From Microbacterium dextranolyticum (GTDB taxonomy: Bacteria > Actinomycetota > Actinomycetes > Actinomycetales > Microbacteriaceae): a stretch of 64,000 nt of DNA. The DNA is taken from the NCBI RefSeq assembly GCF_016907295.1, contig NZ_JAFBBR010000001.1, positions 2,418,001 through 2,482,000 of the forward strand. The letters are read 5' to 3'. The translations under genes were made by a program, and so were the position numbers. Shown piece after piece: positions 27,099 to 36,102 of the stretch (within the stretch, counting starts at the first letter, position 1; every line of letters starts with the position of its first letter). The notes below the pieces were generated by a model. The model was not told where the DNA came from and searched no databases. It saw only the letters and a program-made list of their open reading frames with translations.

Positions 27099-28373
27099 TC
27101 ACGGTCGCCTCCACTCGAGACGGATCGTGGTGCCATCCGGTCCGGTCTGCACGCGGGCCCGTCCGCCCGCGGCGGCCATGCGGGCGACGATCGATCCGCG
27201 GATGCCGAGGCGGTCATCCTGCACATCGGCCGGGTCGAATCCGTCACCGGTGTCCGACACGCGCACCGCGATCGTGCGCGTGTCGTCGCGCACGCGCACG
27301 GCGAGACCTCGCGCACCGGCATGCTGCACGGCGTTCGCGATCGCCTGCGTCGCAGCCAGCACGATCGCATGCGCGACCCTCCCCGGCAGGGGCGGCGCGT
27401 CGCGGGCGATCCGGGCGTCGACCGAGATCGCAATACCGATCTCCGTCGCGTTGCGCTCGATCCCTGTGACGATGGATGCCACGGACTCCGGCGCATCCGG
27501 GCCCTCGCTGACGTCGCGCTCGGCGTTGGCCAGGCGGGTCAGGGCCTCGCGCGCCATCGCGACGGCGAGCGCTTCTTCGCGTGGACTGGACGCACGCTCG
27601 GCGGCGATGAGAGCGGCGAGCACGCTGTCGTGCATCAGCGCCGCCACCGCGACGCGCTCCTTCTCCACGGCGTCCGCCGCAGCCGCCGTCGCGTACGAAT
27701 CCACCGCGGCGCACCGCGTGGCATCCGTCTGGACGGCGACCGAGCGCAGCATCCACCCCAGTGAGACGATGACGCCCGCGAGAATGATCGCGAACACGGC
27801 ATCCAGAACGACCACTCCGATGATCGCCGTGCGCTCCGCGGCGGAGGCCGGGCCGAGCACCGGCTCGAGCTGCGCGACGCGGACGATCCCGTAGAGAAGA
27901 GGGATGCCGAAGGCCCAGACGATCTGCCCCACCAGGCGGAACGCGGGCACGGCCGCCGCGGTCGCGACGTTGATGAGATACCAGATCCACGGGTGCACGA
28001 CAGGATCCGGCTCGATGCCGTGCGTCGCGAAGGGCCACGCCACGAAGACCCCGACCAGCACGATCGCGCACACGCGGCTCGCGACACGGCCGCCGACCCC
28101 TGCGGCGAGCAGCAGGATCATCGCCGCCAGCGGGACGAAGGCCGCCGCCATCAGAGCGACGTGCCAGAGATCGGACTCCTGCCGCGAGCCGAGGGCGTTG
28201 AGGAGTGCCTGGGTGCCGAGGACGGCGCAGCCGATGGCGATGACGAGCGAAACGATCCGCTCCACCCGCGTCTGCGTGAAGCGGTCGGCGCCTGCCTCGA
28301 CGTCGCCGAGCGGGGCGCGCGCCGCCGGGTCGGTCGCGATCGGCGGGGAGTCAGCGATCACCGGCGTCGTCAC
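27099..28373 (-). CDS. two-component sensor histidine kinase (NarL/LuxR type)
   Basis: 424 residues. Roughly six hydrophobic segments between residues 35 and 215 are followed by a dimerisation/phosphoacceptor helix with LMHDSVLAALIAA (candidate His near 245). A C-terminal HATPase domain has ATQAIANAVQHAG (N-box), VSDTGDGFDP (G1) and GIRGSIVARMAAAGG. Senses an unknown signal, possibly in the membrane, as no sizeable outside domain is seen. The GTG at 28373 overlaps the response-regulator stop by 23 bp; a second GTG at 28361 is possible. Membrane layout matches the degenerate kinase downstream, suggesting duplication and divergence. Confidence 0.87.
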   Translation of the reverse strand: MTTPVIADSPPIATDPAARAPLGDVEAGADRFTQTRVERIVSLVIAIGCAVLGTQALLNALGSRQESDLWHVALMAAAFVPLAAMILLLAAGVGGRVASRVCAIVLVGVFVAWPFATHGIEPDPVVHPWIWYLINVATAAAVPAFRLVGQIVWAFGIPLLYGIVRVAQLEPVLGPASAAERTAIIGVVVLDAVFAIILAGVIVSLGWMLRSVAVQTDATRCAAVDSYATAAAADAVEKERVAVAALMHDSVLAALIAAERASSPREEALAVAMAREALTRLANAERDVSEGPDAPESVASIVTGIERNATEIGIAISVDARIARDAPPLPGRVAHAIVLAATQAIANAVQHAGARGLAVRVRDDTRTIAVRVSDTGDGFDPADVQDDRLGIRGSIVARMAAAGGRARVQTGPDGTTIRLEWRRP

Positions 28374-29019
28374 CGCGGTCGTGTACGACCAGACCGTCTT
28401 CCATGGCCCGCCGCAGCAGATCGACCTTCGTCGGTGCGGGGCGTCCGACCTCGACGTACTTCACGCGCACTCGCGTGATGTTCTCCTTGGCCGTCGAGTA
28501 GGCGACGCCCAGGCGCTCGGCCACCGACTTCAGCGGAAGGCCCGCCGCGTACAGCCGCAGCACGTCGCGTTCGCGCGCCGACAGCTGAGCGTCGGCGAAC
28601 TCGCGGTCGCCGTCGACGGCGTGGGCCCACTCGAGGTTCTCGAGCGGCTCTCCGCGCGCAATGGTGCGGATCGCCGACATGACCTCGGCGGTCGCCGATG
28701 ACTTGCTGATGACCCCGGTCGCACCCGCGGCGAGCGCCTCGCGAACGGTCGCCGGCCGGTCGGCGACGCTGTGGATGAGCACGGGCGAGCCGTCGGCGAC
28801 GATGCGCTGCACGTTCTCGGTCACCGTGGCGCCGTCGCCGAGCATGAGGTCGAGGACGACGACGTCGACGGGCGGGGCCTGGGTCGCGGCGCGCCAGTCG
28901 AGATAGCCGCGCACCGTGCTGCCCGAGAACACCACGTCTTTCGTGCCGGAGCGAGCGCACGCCGCTTCCAGCCCGAGCCGCACGGACTCGTGATCATCGA
29001 TGAGAGCCACGCGCGTCAT
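28351..29019 (-). CDS. LuxR/NarL-family response regulator
   Basis: 222 residues. The receiver domain has the acidic pocket ALIDDHE, the phospho-acceptor region DVVVLDLMLGDG, and Lys in VISKSSA. A C-terminal LuxR helix-turn-helix follows: LSARERDVLRLYAAGLPLKSVAERLG. It controls transcription after phosphorylation by the adjacent kinase; targets are unknown. The ATG has a TAGGCT -10 box 6 nt upstream (29026-29031), a leaderless promoter that presumably drives the whole three-gene operon. It ends inside the kinase gene. Confidence 0.92.
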   Translation of the reverse strand: MTRVALIDDHESVRLGLEAACARSGTKDVVFSGSTVRGYLDWRAATQAPPVDVVVLDLMLGDGATVTENVQRIVADGSPVLIHSVADRPATVREALAAGATGVISKSSATAEVMSAIRTIARGEPLENLEWAHAVDGDREFADAQLSARERDVLRLYAAGLPLKSVAERLGVAYSTAKENITRVRVKYVEVGRPAPTKVDLLRRAMEDGLVVHDRGDDAGDR

Positions 29020-29106
29020 GCGGTCAGCCTATCCGCCGCGATGGCGGCGGTGCCGGCGCTCGACTCCCCGTGACGTGTGGTGGCTCGGTCGAGCGGCCGC
29101 GGGCGA

Positions 29107-30471
29107 TCAGCCGTCGGCGCGGCTGAGCACGGCGACCGCCTCGATGTGGTGCGAGTGCGGGAACAGATCGAACGCGTCGATGCGGCGCGGCTCGTAGCCG
29201 TGCGCACGGAACGTGCCGAGGTCGCGGGCAAGGGCCACGGGGTCGCAGGCGACGTAGACGACGGATGCCGGGGACAGTTCGGCGATCCGGTCGACGACCT
29301 CGCGGCCCGCTCCGGCGCGCGGCGGATCGAGCAGGACGACGCCTCGCGAGAGTCGGGCCCGGTCGGCCGCTCCCGCCTGGGCGAGAAGACGGGCGAGGTA
29401 GCGGTCGGTGCGCGCGGTCTCGGCGCGGGCGCCGACCCACTCGGCGAGGTTCTCGCCGGCGTGCTCCGTGGCCCGGGCATCCGTTTCGACCGTCGTCACG
29501 CGCGTCGATGCTCCCCCCGCCTCGGCGATCGTGGCGGCGAACAGCCCCACGCCGCCGTAGAGGTCGAGGTGCTGGGCGCCCGGATCCACCCCGCCGGTCG
29601 CGTCGAGCGCGGAGCGCACGGCGGCGGTGAGGGTCGAGGCGGCCAGACGGTGCACCTGCCAGAATCCGCCGGCGTCGACGACGAACCGGCGCTCGCCCGC
29701 AGGCCCCGCCACGCTCTCGGCGACCATCTCGCGGGCGGTCGGGTCTTCGGCGGGGCGGGGCGCACGCACCGGGCGCGCCCCCCGTGCGCCGCGGCGTCCG
29801 GCTGCACCCCGCGGCCCGGAGGCCTCTCGCTCGCGCGCCGGCGGATCGGGACGGACGATGACCCGGACGGCGCCGTCGGCGGGCTGCACGAGGTCGACGC
29901 GCCCCGGCGCGAACCCCTCGAGTCCGCGCGCGACCTCTTCGATCGCCGCGGTCGCCAGCGGCAGGTCGGGCGTCGCCACGACACGGTGGCTGCGCGCCGC
30001 GAAAGGACCGACCCGTCCGGCGTCGTCGACGTGCAGGCTGACGCGCGTGCGCCACCGCAGCGCATCGGATGCCTCGGCCTCGCCCGGCGCCGCGGCGGGC
30101 GACATCGTGGTGTCGGGTGTTGCGATGCCGCCGAATCTGCGCAGCGCGTCGTCGAGCACGCGCTTCTTCAGAACGCGCTGCTCGTCGAGGGCGATGTGAC
30201 CGAAGTCGGCGCCGCCCGGCCGATCCGACGGCGGCACGGTCACGTCCGCCGCGTTCCACACGTGCGGGCGGCGGTGCGGCGAGGCATCCATCACCTCGAC
30301 GACATCGGCACGCCAGAACGCGGACTTGCTCGTGTCGGTGAGCTCGGCGCGCACCCGCTCACCGGGGATCGCCCCCTCGACGAACACGACGCGGCCGTCG
30401 TGGCGGGCGACGAACACGCCGCCGTGGGCGACGTCGGTGACGTCGAGGTCGATCAGGTCACCGGCATCCAT
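29107..30471 (-). CDS. class I SAM-dependent RNA methyltransferase, TrmA/RlmD-like with TRAM domain
   Basis: 454 residues. The N-terminal TRAM domain (DVAHGGVFVARHDGRVVFVEG…PGERVRAEL) binds RNA. The C-terminal Rossmann methyltransferase has LDLYGGVGLFAATIA (SAM site), VVLLDPPRAGAG, and YVACDPVALARDL. The last contains the nucleophilic Cys of uracil-C5 methyltransferases, and HHIEAVAVL at the end holds the catalytic Glu. It probably makes 5-methyluridine in tRNA or rRNA; which one cannot be told. The family's N-terminal Fe-S cysteines are not apparent. The ATG is preceded by TAGCGT at 6 nt (30478-30483), a leaderless start. Confidence 0.9.
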   Translation of the reverse strand: MDAGDLIDLDVTDVAHGGVFVARHDGRVVFVEGAIPGERVRAELTDTSKSAFWRADVVEVMDASPHRRPHVWNAADVTVPPSDRPGGADFGHIALDEQRVLKKRVLDDALRRFGGIATPDTTMSPAAAPGEAEASDALRWRTRVSLHVDDAGRVGPFAARSHRVVATPDLPLATAAIEEVARGLEGFAPGRVDLVQPADGAVRVIVRPDPPAREREASGPRGAAGRRGARGARPVRAPRPAEDPTAREMVAESVAGPAGERRFVVDAGGFWQVHRLAASTLTAAVRSALDATGGVDPGAQHLDLYGGVGLFAATIAEAGGASTRVTTVETDARATEHAGENLAEWVGARAETARTDRYLARLLAQAGAADRARLSRGVVLLDPPRAGAGREVVDRIAELSPASVVYVACDPVALARDLGTFRAHGYEPRRIDAFDLFPHSHHIEAVAVLSRADG

Positions 30472-30536
30472 CCCTCCACGCTAGCCGTAGCCGACCCGGC
30501 CGCGGCACCGCACGCCCGGCCCCGTACCCTGGGGGC

Positions 30537-31184
30537 ATGCGCGTGTGCCTGGCCTCCACCTCTCCCGCCCGCCTCATGCTGCTGCGGCAGTCCGGCATCG
30601 AACCCGAGACGCGCTCGCCCGAGGTCGACGAAGAGGCGGTCATCGCCGCCGTCGAGGCACACGAAGCGCGCACCCTTGCTCCCGACGAGCACGTCCTGCT
30701 GCTCGCACGCCGCAAGGCGGCCGACGTCGCGGCCGCCGTCGCCGTCGACGACCCCGACTTCGACGGCATCGTGATCGGCGGCGACTCGATGTTCGCGCTC
30801 GGCGACGAGATCCTCGGCAAGCCGTACACGGCCGACGTCGCGACCGAGCGGTGGCGGGCGATGCGCGGACGCACCGGTGTGCTGCACTCCGGGCACAGCG
30901 TCTTCCGGCTCGCGCCGGGAACCCCCGCCCGCGAAGCGCACGCCGTCGCCGAGGCATCCGTATCGTTCGCGGCCGATGTGACGGATGCCGAGATCGCCGC
31001 CTACGTCGCGACCGGAGAGCCACTGCTGGTCGCCGGTGCGTTCACCGTGGACAGCCTCGGCGGAGCGTTCATCGAGCGGGTCGAGGGCGACCCGTCGACC
31101 GTCGTCGGCATGTCGCTGTCGACCGTGCGGCGCCTGTGCGCCGAGCTCGGCGTCGTCTGGACCGACCTCTGGACCCGGGCCTGA
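30537..31184 (+). CDS. maf: Maf-family nucleotide pyrophosphatase
   Basis: 215 residues. Begins VCLASTSPARLMLLRQSGIEPE, the Maf signature with the phosphate-binding SxxR. Further motifs are GGDSMFALGDEILGKP and RWRAMRGRTGVLHSGHSVF; then GAFTVDSLGGAFIERVEGDPSTVVGMSL closes the active site. Hydrolyses non-canonical or modified nucleoside triphosphates, a house-cleaning role linked in some bacteria to septum inhibition. TACCCT (30525-30530) stands 6 nt before the ATG. Maf next to acyl-CoA carboxylase genes is a conserved actinobacterial order (recalled). Confidence 0.93.
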   Translation: MRVCLASTSPARLMLLRQSGIEPETRSPEVDEEAVIAAVEAHEARTLAPDEHVLLLARRKAADVAAAVAVDDPDFDGIVIGGDSMFALGDEILGKPYTADVATERWRAMRGRTGVLHSGHSVFRLAPGTPAREAHAVAEASVSFAADVTDAEIAAYVATGEPLLVAGAFTVDSLGGAFIERVEGDPSTVVGMSLSTVRRLCAELGVVWTDLWTRA

Positions 31185-31251
31185 CCCCCCCTCGCCCGGC
31201 GGGCGCCCCGCGGCATCCGCCCCGCCCCGCCGACGCCGAGCGCCCCGCCGA

Positions 31252-31324
31252 CGCCGAGACCGCGATCGTGCGTCGAGACCGCGCATCCGAGTCACGGTCT
31301 CGACGCGAAAACGCGGTCTCGGCG
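31252..31324. repeat. nested double inverted repeat between maf and accA
   Basis: Outer arms CGCCGAGACCGCG (31252-31264) and its complement (31312-31324) enclose inner arms CGTCGAGACCG (31271-31281) and its complement (31295-31305). All share the core GAGACCG. Both stems are perfect. The structure may act as a terminator for maf, a processed RNA hairpin or an extragenic palindromic repeat. The preceding stretch carries the direct repeat CCCCGCCGACGCCGAG. Confidence 0.75.
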
Positions 31325-31418
31325 AGCAACCGCGTCGTAGACTCCCGCACACGATTCCGGAGTGATCTTGTGCGAGTGATCCAAATCCCACCCCGCCGGA
31401 CTCGCTAGGCTGGCATCC

Positions 31419-33212
31419 ATGCCTCGCCCCCAGGACACGCTCGCGCGCCCACAGATCACCAAAGTGCTCGTCGCCAACCGCGGCGAGATCGCCGTCCGGG
31501 TGATCCGCGCCGCCCGCGACTCGGGCCGCGCGTCGGTCGCCGTCTACGCCGACCAGGACCGCGACGCGATGCACGCGAAGCTCGCCGACGAGGCGTATGC
31601 CCTCGGCGGCGCGACGAGTGCCGACACCTACCTGTCGATCGAGAAGATCCTCTCCGTCGCCCGCCGCTCGGGCGCCGATGCCGTGCACCCGGGCTACGGC
31701 TTCCTCGCCGAGAACGCCGACTTCGCCCGCGCCGTCATCGACGCGGGGATGGTCTGGATCGGCCCCGCCCCCGAGGCGATCGAATCACTCGGCGACAAGG
31801 TCACCGCGCGCGCTGTGGCCGAGAAGGTCGGCGCGCCGCTCGCCCCCGGAACCCCGGGTCCTGTCGCGGGCGCCGACGAGGTCGTCGCCTTCGCCGAGCA
31901 GGTCGGCCTGCCGATCGCGATCAAGGCGGCCTACGGCGGCGGCGGCCGCGGCCTCAAGGTCGCGCGCGAACTGGGCGAGGTCGCCGAGCTGTTCGAGTCC
32001 GCCACCCGCGAGGCGGTCGCCGCCTTCGGCCGCGGCGAGTGCTTCGTCGAGAAGTACCTCGACAAGCCGCGCCACGTCGAGACGCAGTGCCTCGCGGATG
32101 CCGCGGGCACCGTCGTCATCGTGTCGACGCGCGACTGCTCGCTGCAGCGGCGCCACCAGAAGCTCGTCGAGGAAGCGCCGGCCCCCTTCCTCACCGAAGA
32201 GCAGACCCGCACTCTGTACGACTCGTCGAAGGCGATCCTGCGCGAGGTCGGCTACGTCGGCGCGGGAACGTGCGAGTTCCTCATCGGTGCCGACGGCACC
32301 ATCTCCTTCCTCGAGGTCAACACACGCCTGCAGGTCGAGCACCCGGTCTCCGAAGAGGTCACCGGCATCGACCTGGTGCGCGAGCAGTTCCGGCTCGCCG
32401 AGGGCGGCCTCCTCGACTACGACGACCCGACGCCCACGGGCCACTCGATCGAGTTCCGCATCAACGGCGAAGACCCCGGTCGGGGCTTTCTGCCGCAGCC
32501 CGGCCGCATCCACCAGTTCAAGACGTTCGGGGGCCCGGGTATTCGCCTCGACTCCGGCGTGACCGCCGGCGACAGCGTCTCGGGCGCCTTCGACTCGCTG
32601 CTCGGCAAGCTCATCGTCACCGGCCGCGACCGCGAAGAGGCCCTCGAGCGCTCGCGTCGCGCTCTCGACGAGTTCGAGGTCTCGGGCATGCCGACGGTGC
32701 TGCCCTTCCACCGCAAGGTCGTGCGCGACCCCGCCTTCACCGCCGAGGACGGCCACTTCGGCGTGTTCACGCGGTGGATCGAGACCGAATTCGTGAACGA
32801 CATCCCCGCGTGGGACGGCGAGGCCGAGTCGCCCGCCGAGCCCGAGGCGCGCCACACGGTCGTCGTCGAGGTCTCGGGCAAGCGTCTCGAGGTCAGCCTG
32901 CCCGACCGCGTCGCCGCACCGGCGAAGGGGATCGGGCGCCCCGCAGCCGCTCCCCCATCGCGCCGCTCGCATGCGCCGTCCGCCAACGCCGGCGCATCGG
33001 GAGACGCCGTCAAGGCTCCGATGCAGGCGACGATCGTCAAAGTCGCCGTCGCCGAGGGACAACAGGTCGTCAAGGGCGATCTCGTCGTCGTGCTCGAGGC
33101 GATGAAGATGGAGCAGCCGCTGCAGGCCCACAAGGACGGCGTCGTGACCGCGATCGACGCGACCCCCGGTACGACCGTGTCGGCCGGTCACCAGCTGCTC
33201 ACGATCTCCTGA
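31419..33212 (+). CDS. accA: acyl-CoA carboxylase alpha subunit (biotin carboxylase + biotin carrier)
   Basis: 597 residues. Biotin carboxylase part (~10-460): [36 protein letters not shown]-grasp loop [30 protein letters not shown] and [15 protein letters not shown] linker and a C-terminal biotinyl domain follow with EAMKMEQP; the Lys that accepts biotin is K563. Supplies carboxybiotin to AccD-type beta chains, so it completes the complex with accD/accE at 8-10 kb and depends on BirA. The ATG has TAGGCT (31406-31411) 7 nt upstream, a leaderless promoter. A small lipoprotein gene starts 4 bp after its stop. I recall the mycobacterial equivalent as accA3. Confidence 0.95.
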   Translation: MPRPQDTLARPQITKVLVANRGEIAVRVIRAARDSGRASVAVYADQDRDAMHAKLADEAYALGGATSADTYLSIEKILSVARRSGADAVHPGYGFLAENADFARAVIDAGMVWIGPAPEAIESLGDKVTARAVAEKVGAPLAPGTPGPVAGADEVVAFAEQVGLPIAIKAAYGGGGRGLKVARELGEVAELFESATREAVAAFGRGECFVEKYLDKPRHVETQCLADAAGTVVIVSTRDCSLQRRHQKLVEEAPAPFLTEEQTRTLYDSSKAILREVGYVGAGTCEFLIGADGTISFLEVNTRLQVEHPVSEEVTGIDLVREQFRLAEGGLLDYDDPTPTGHSIEFRINGEDPGRGFLPQPGRIHQFKTFGGPGIRLDSGVTAGDSVSGAFDSLLGKLIVTGRDREEALERSRRALDEFEVSGMPTVLPFHRKVVRDPAFTAEDGHFGVFTRWIETEFVNDIPAWDGEAESPAEPEARHTVVVEVSGKRLEVSLPDRVAAPAKGIGRPAAAPPSRRSHAPSANAGASGDAVKAPMQATIVKVAVAEGQQVVKGDLVVVLEAMKMEQPLQAHKDGVVTAIDATPGTTVSAGHQLLTIS

Positions 33213-33216
33213 CGCC

Positions 33217-33669
33217 GTGGACTCTCGCGCCCGTCGCACCACGATCATCGCGGCATCCGTCGCGCCGCTGCTGCTGCTCGCCGGCTGCGCCACAGGCCCG
33301 ACCGACGCGGATCGCGCCGGCTGGCAGGAGTGGTTCCAGGGCATCTCGGCAGCGGCCGGCGGAACGTCGGCGGCGGGCATGCTGTCCACCTCCGACGACC
33401 CTGCGGAAGGCGTCACGGCGGACTTCGCCGCCCCGGGGCACTACACCTCGGTCGAACTGCGCTGCATCGGCGCGGATCGGGCGCAGTTCTCGCTGACCTA
33501 CCGCACTGCGTCGGGCGAGACGTCTGTGACCCAAGAGATCGTCTGCCACGGCGGCGCGCCGCTGACCCCCATCGCCATCCCCACGGGCGCGCAGGACCTC
33601 GTCTCGTTCACGGCGCGGGCGAGCTCGCCCGACGGCGCGGGTGCGTGGGTCGCGATCCCGCAGCACTGA
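33217..33669 (+). CDS. small predicted lipoprotein of unknown function
   Basis: 150 residues starting at GTG 33217, 4 bp behind accA and probably co-transcribed. The N-terminus is a lipoprotein signal (basic residues, hydrophobic core, lipobox LLLLAGC), so the mature protein should be anchored outside the membrane through the Cys. The mature part has two further Cys that could pair and is rich in beta-prone sequence; I recognise no enzyme motif. The tail GVGVWVAIP-like segment is simply hydrophobic. No function is proposed. Confidence 0.8.
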   Translation: MDSRARRTTIIAASVAPLLLLAGCATGPTDADRAGWQEWFQGISAAAGGTSAAGMLSTSDDPAEGVTADFAAPGHYTSVELRCIGADRAQFSLTYRTASGETSVTQEIVCHGGAPLTPIAIPTGAQDLVSFTARASSPDGAGAWVAIPQH

Positions 33670-33723
33670 CGCATCGCCGAGGAATGCCGGGTCCGCTCGC
33701 CTCTCGAGGATGAACGCCGTCGC

Positions 33724-35175
33724 TCAGCCGAAGAAGTCGTCGTCGCGGTTGACCTGGTGCATGGCCCGCGTGGCATCCGTGATCGACGCCGTCAGCGATG
33801 GGAAGACCGCGAACACGCGCGAGACCTGGTCGACCGTGAGGCGGCGCTCGACGGCGATCGCGATCGGGTAGATGAGCTCCGATGCGCGCGGCGCGACGAT
33901 GACGCCGCCGATGACGGTGCCCGACCCCTCACGGGCGATGATCTTCACGAAGCCGTCGGTGATGCCCATCATCTTCGCCCGCGCGTTGGCGGCGAGCGGC
34001 AGCTTGTGCACGTAACCGTTGATCGCGCCGGTCTCGATGTCGCGCTCCTGACGGCCCACCGTCGCGATCTCGGGCGCCGTGAAGATGTTCGCCGTGATGC
34101 GGCGGCGCTCGAGGGGGATCACCGTGTCGCCGAGCGCATGGAAGATCGCGGTGCGACCCTGCATCGACGCGACGGATGCCAGGGGCACGAACGTCGTGCA
34201 GTCGCCAGCCGCGTACACGTTCGGCACCGACGTGCGGGCGACCCGGTTGACGCGGATGTGACCGGACTCGGTGAGCTCCACCCCGGCCTCGGCGAGGCCG
34301 ATGTCGGCGGTGTTGGGGATCGACCCCACCGCGAGCAGGCAATGGCTGCCCTCGACGGTCCGCCCGTCCGAGAGCGTGGCGATCACCCGGTCGCCGTCGC
34401 GGACGACGCTCTCGGCACGCGCCTTCGACAGCACCGTCATCCCCCCGCGGCGGAAAACCTTCTCGATGACGACGGCCGCGTCGTGGTCTTCGCCGGGCAG
34501 CACCTGGTCACGGGAGGAGATCAGCGTCACCTTCGCGCCGAGGTTCATGTAGGCCGAGGCGAACTCGGCGCCGGTGACGCCCGAGCCGACGACGATGAGG
34601 TGCTCGGGGAGCGCCCGCATGTCGTAGAGCTGAGTCCAGGTGAGGATGCGCTCCCCGTCGGGGCGGGCGCTCGGGAGCACCCGCGGCGACGCGCCGACCG
34701 CGACGACGAGGGTGTCGGCCTCGATGCGGTCGAAGTCCGTCCCGCCCGGACCCGTCGCGACGACGACCGAATGCGCGTCGTCGAGGCGTCCGTGGCCCGA
34801 TACGATGCGCACGCCCGCGTCGACGAGCTGGCCGCGCATGTCGTCGGACTGCTGGCGGGCGAGGGAGAGCAGCCGCTTGTTGACGGCGGCGAGGTTGATC
34901 GCCACCTGGGGCTTCAGGGGCCTCCCGCTCTCGCCCTTGGCGAAGAACTCGACACCCAGATCGGATGCCTCGGAGATCGCCACGGCGGCGTCGGCGGTTG
35001 CGATCAGGCTCTTGGACGGCACGACGTCGGTGATGACCGCCGCACCGCCGACGCCGGCGCGCTCGACGAGGGTCACCTCGGCGCCCAGCTGGGCCGCGGC
35101 GAGCGCCGCCTCGTAGCCTCCGGGGCCGCCACCAAGGACGGCGACGGACTGGGAATGGACGAAGCTCACCGACAT
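33724..35175 (-). CDS. lpdA: flavoprotein NAD(P)H dehydrogenase, LpdA-type, without redox cysteines
   Basis: 483 residues of the pyridine nucleotide-disulfide oxidoreductase fold. Starts with an FAD site VAVLGGGPGGYEAALAAAQLG. Where dihydrolipoamide dehydrogenases have the CxxxxC disulfide it reads GGAAVITDVVPSKSL, so it cannot be a true lipoamide dehydrogenase. It also has an NAD(P) site (IVVGSGVTGAEFASAYMNLG), a second FAD motif (NVYAAGDCT) and a dimerisation domain. Mycobacterial LpdA (Rv3303c, recalled) has the same lack and acts as an NAD(P)H quinone reductase, so that role is most likely. GACAAT stands 6 nt before the ATG, a weak leaderless -10. Convergent with the lipoprotein gene. Confidence 0.88.
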   Translation of the reverse strand: MSVSFVHSQSVAVLGGGPGGYEAALAAAQLGAEVTLVERAGVGGAAVITDVVPSKSLIATADAAVAISEASDLGVEFFAKGESGRPLKPQVAINLAAVNKRLLSLARQQSDDMRGQLVDAGVRIVSGHGRLDDAHSVVVATGPGGTDFDRIEADTLVVAVGASPRVLPSARPDGERILTWTQLYDMRALPEHLIVVGSGVTGAEFASAYMNLGAKVTLISSRDQVLPGEDHDAAVVIEKVFRRGGMTVLSKARAESVVRDGDRVIATLSDGRTVEGSHCLLAVGSIPNTADIGLAEAGVELTESGHIRVNRVARTSVPNVYAAGDCTTFVPLASVASMQGRTAIFHALGDTVIPLERRRITANIFTAPEIATVGRQERDIETGAINGYVHKLPLAANARAKMMGITDGFVKIIAREGSGTVIGGVIVAPRASELIYPIAIAVERRLTVDQVSRVFAVFPSLTASITDATRAMHQVNRDDDFFG

Positions 35176-35271
35176 GCGTCCATTGTCTCAGGACGCTCCG
35201 CCCCGCCGACGCCGGAGGCCGCACGGGTGTTCGCTCTCGCTCCGGACGCACGGTGTTCCTAGAGTGGGACC

Positions 35272-36102
35272 ATGGCCGAGTACTCCAACCCCCTCGACGA
35301 CCCCGCGGTCGACCCGTTCGAGATCGCCGCACAGGCGGCATCCGACATCGCCCGTCTGACCGGCGTCGACCACCACGACATCGCCCTCACCCTCGGAAGC
35401 GGGTGGGGCAAAGCCGCCGACCTCATCGGCGAGACGACGGCCACGATCCCCGCGACCGAGGTGACCGGTTTCAGTGCGCCCGCCCTCGCCGGGCACGTGG
35501 GTTCGCTGCGGAGCGTGCTCACCCCGACGGGAAAGCGCGTCCTCGTCATCGGCGCGCGCACGCACTACTACGAGAACCACGGCGTGCGCCGGGTCGTCCA
35601 CAGCGTGCGCACCGCCGCCGCGACGGGCGCCACCACGATGGTGCTCACCAACGGGGCGGGCGGCATCAAGGAATCCTGGACCCCGGGCACGCCCGTCCTC
35701 ATCAGCGACCACATCAACCTCACCGCGGACTCGCCGCTCGAGGGCGCGACCTTCGTCGACCTCACCGACCTGTACTCGTCGCGCCTGCGCGACATCGCGC
35801 GCACGATCGACCCGAGCCTCGACGAGGGCGTCTACTGCCAGTTCCGCGGGCCCCACTACGAGACTCCCGCCGAGGTGCAGATGGCGAGGATCATCGGCGG
35901 CCACATCGTCGGCATGTCCACCGCCCTCGAGGCGATCGCGGCCCGCCAGGCGGGCATGGAGATCCTCGGGTTCTCACTCATCACGAACCTCGCGGCGGGC
36001 ATCCAGAAGACCCCGCTCAGCCACGCCGAGGTCATCGAGGCAGGCCAGGCCGCCGAACCGGTCATCTCCGCCCTCCTCGCCCGCGTGATCGAGGCGCTGT
36101 GA
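35272..36102 (+). CDS. purine-nucleoside phosphorylase (trimeric type)
   Basis: 276 residues. Family II PNP marks: LTLGSGWGKAADLIG, the phosphate-binding HYYENHG segment, TNGAGGIKESWTPG and VYCQFRGPHYETPAEV, then GMSTALEAIAARQAG and SLITNLAAGI. Splits inosine and guanosine (and deoxy forms) with phosphate to base and (deoxy)ribose-1-phosphate. The ATG follows TAGAGT (35260-35265) by 6 nt, leaderless. The next gene, a phosphosugar mutase, starts within its stop (GTGA), so pentose phosphate released here is handed on. It works with the nucleoside importer and deaminases at 49-58 kb. Confidence 0.95.
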   Translation: MAEYSNPLDDPAVDPFEIAAQAASDIARLTGVDHHDIALTLGSGWGKAADLIGETTATIPATEVTGFSAPALAGHVGSLRSVLTPTGKRVLVIGARTHYYENHGVRRVVHSVRTAAATGATTMVLTNGAGGIKESWTPGTPVLISDHINLTADSPLEGATFVDLTDLYSSRLRDIARTIDPSLDEGVYCQFRGPHYETPAEVQMARIIGGHIVGMSTALEAIAARQAGMEILGFSLITNLAAGIQKTPLSHAEVIEAGQAAEPVISALLARVIEAL

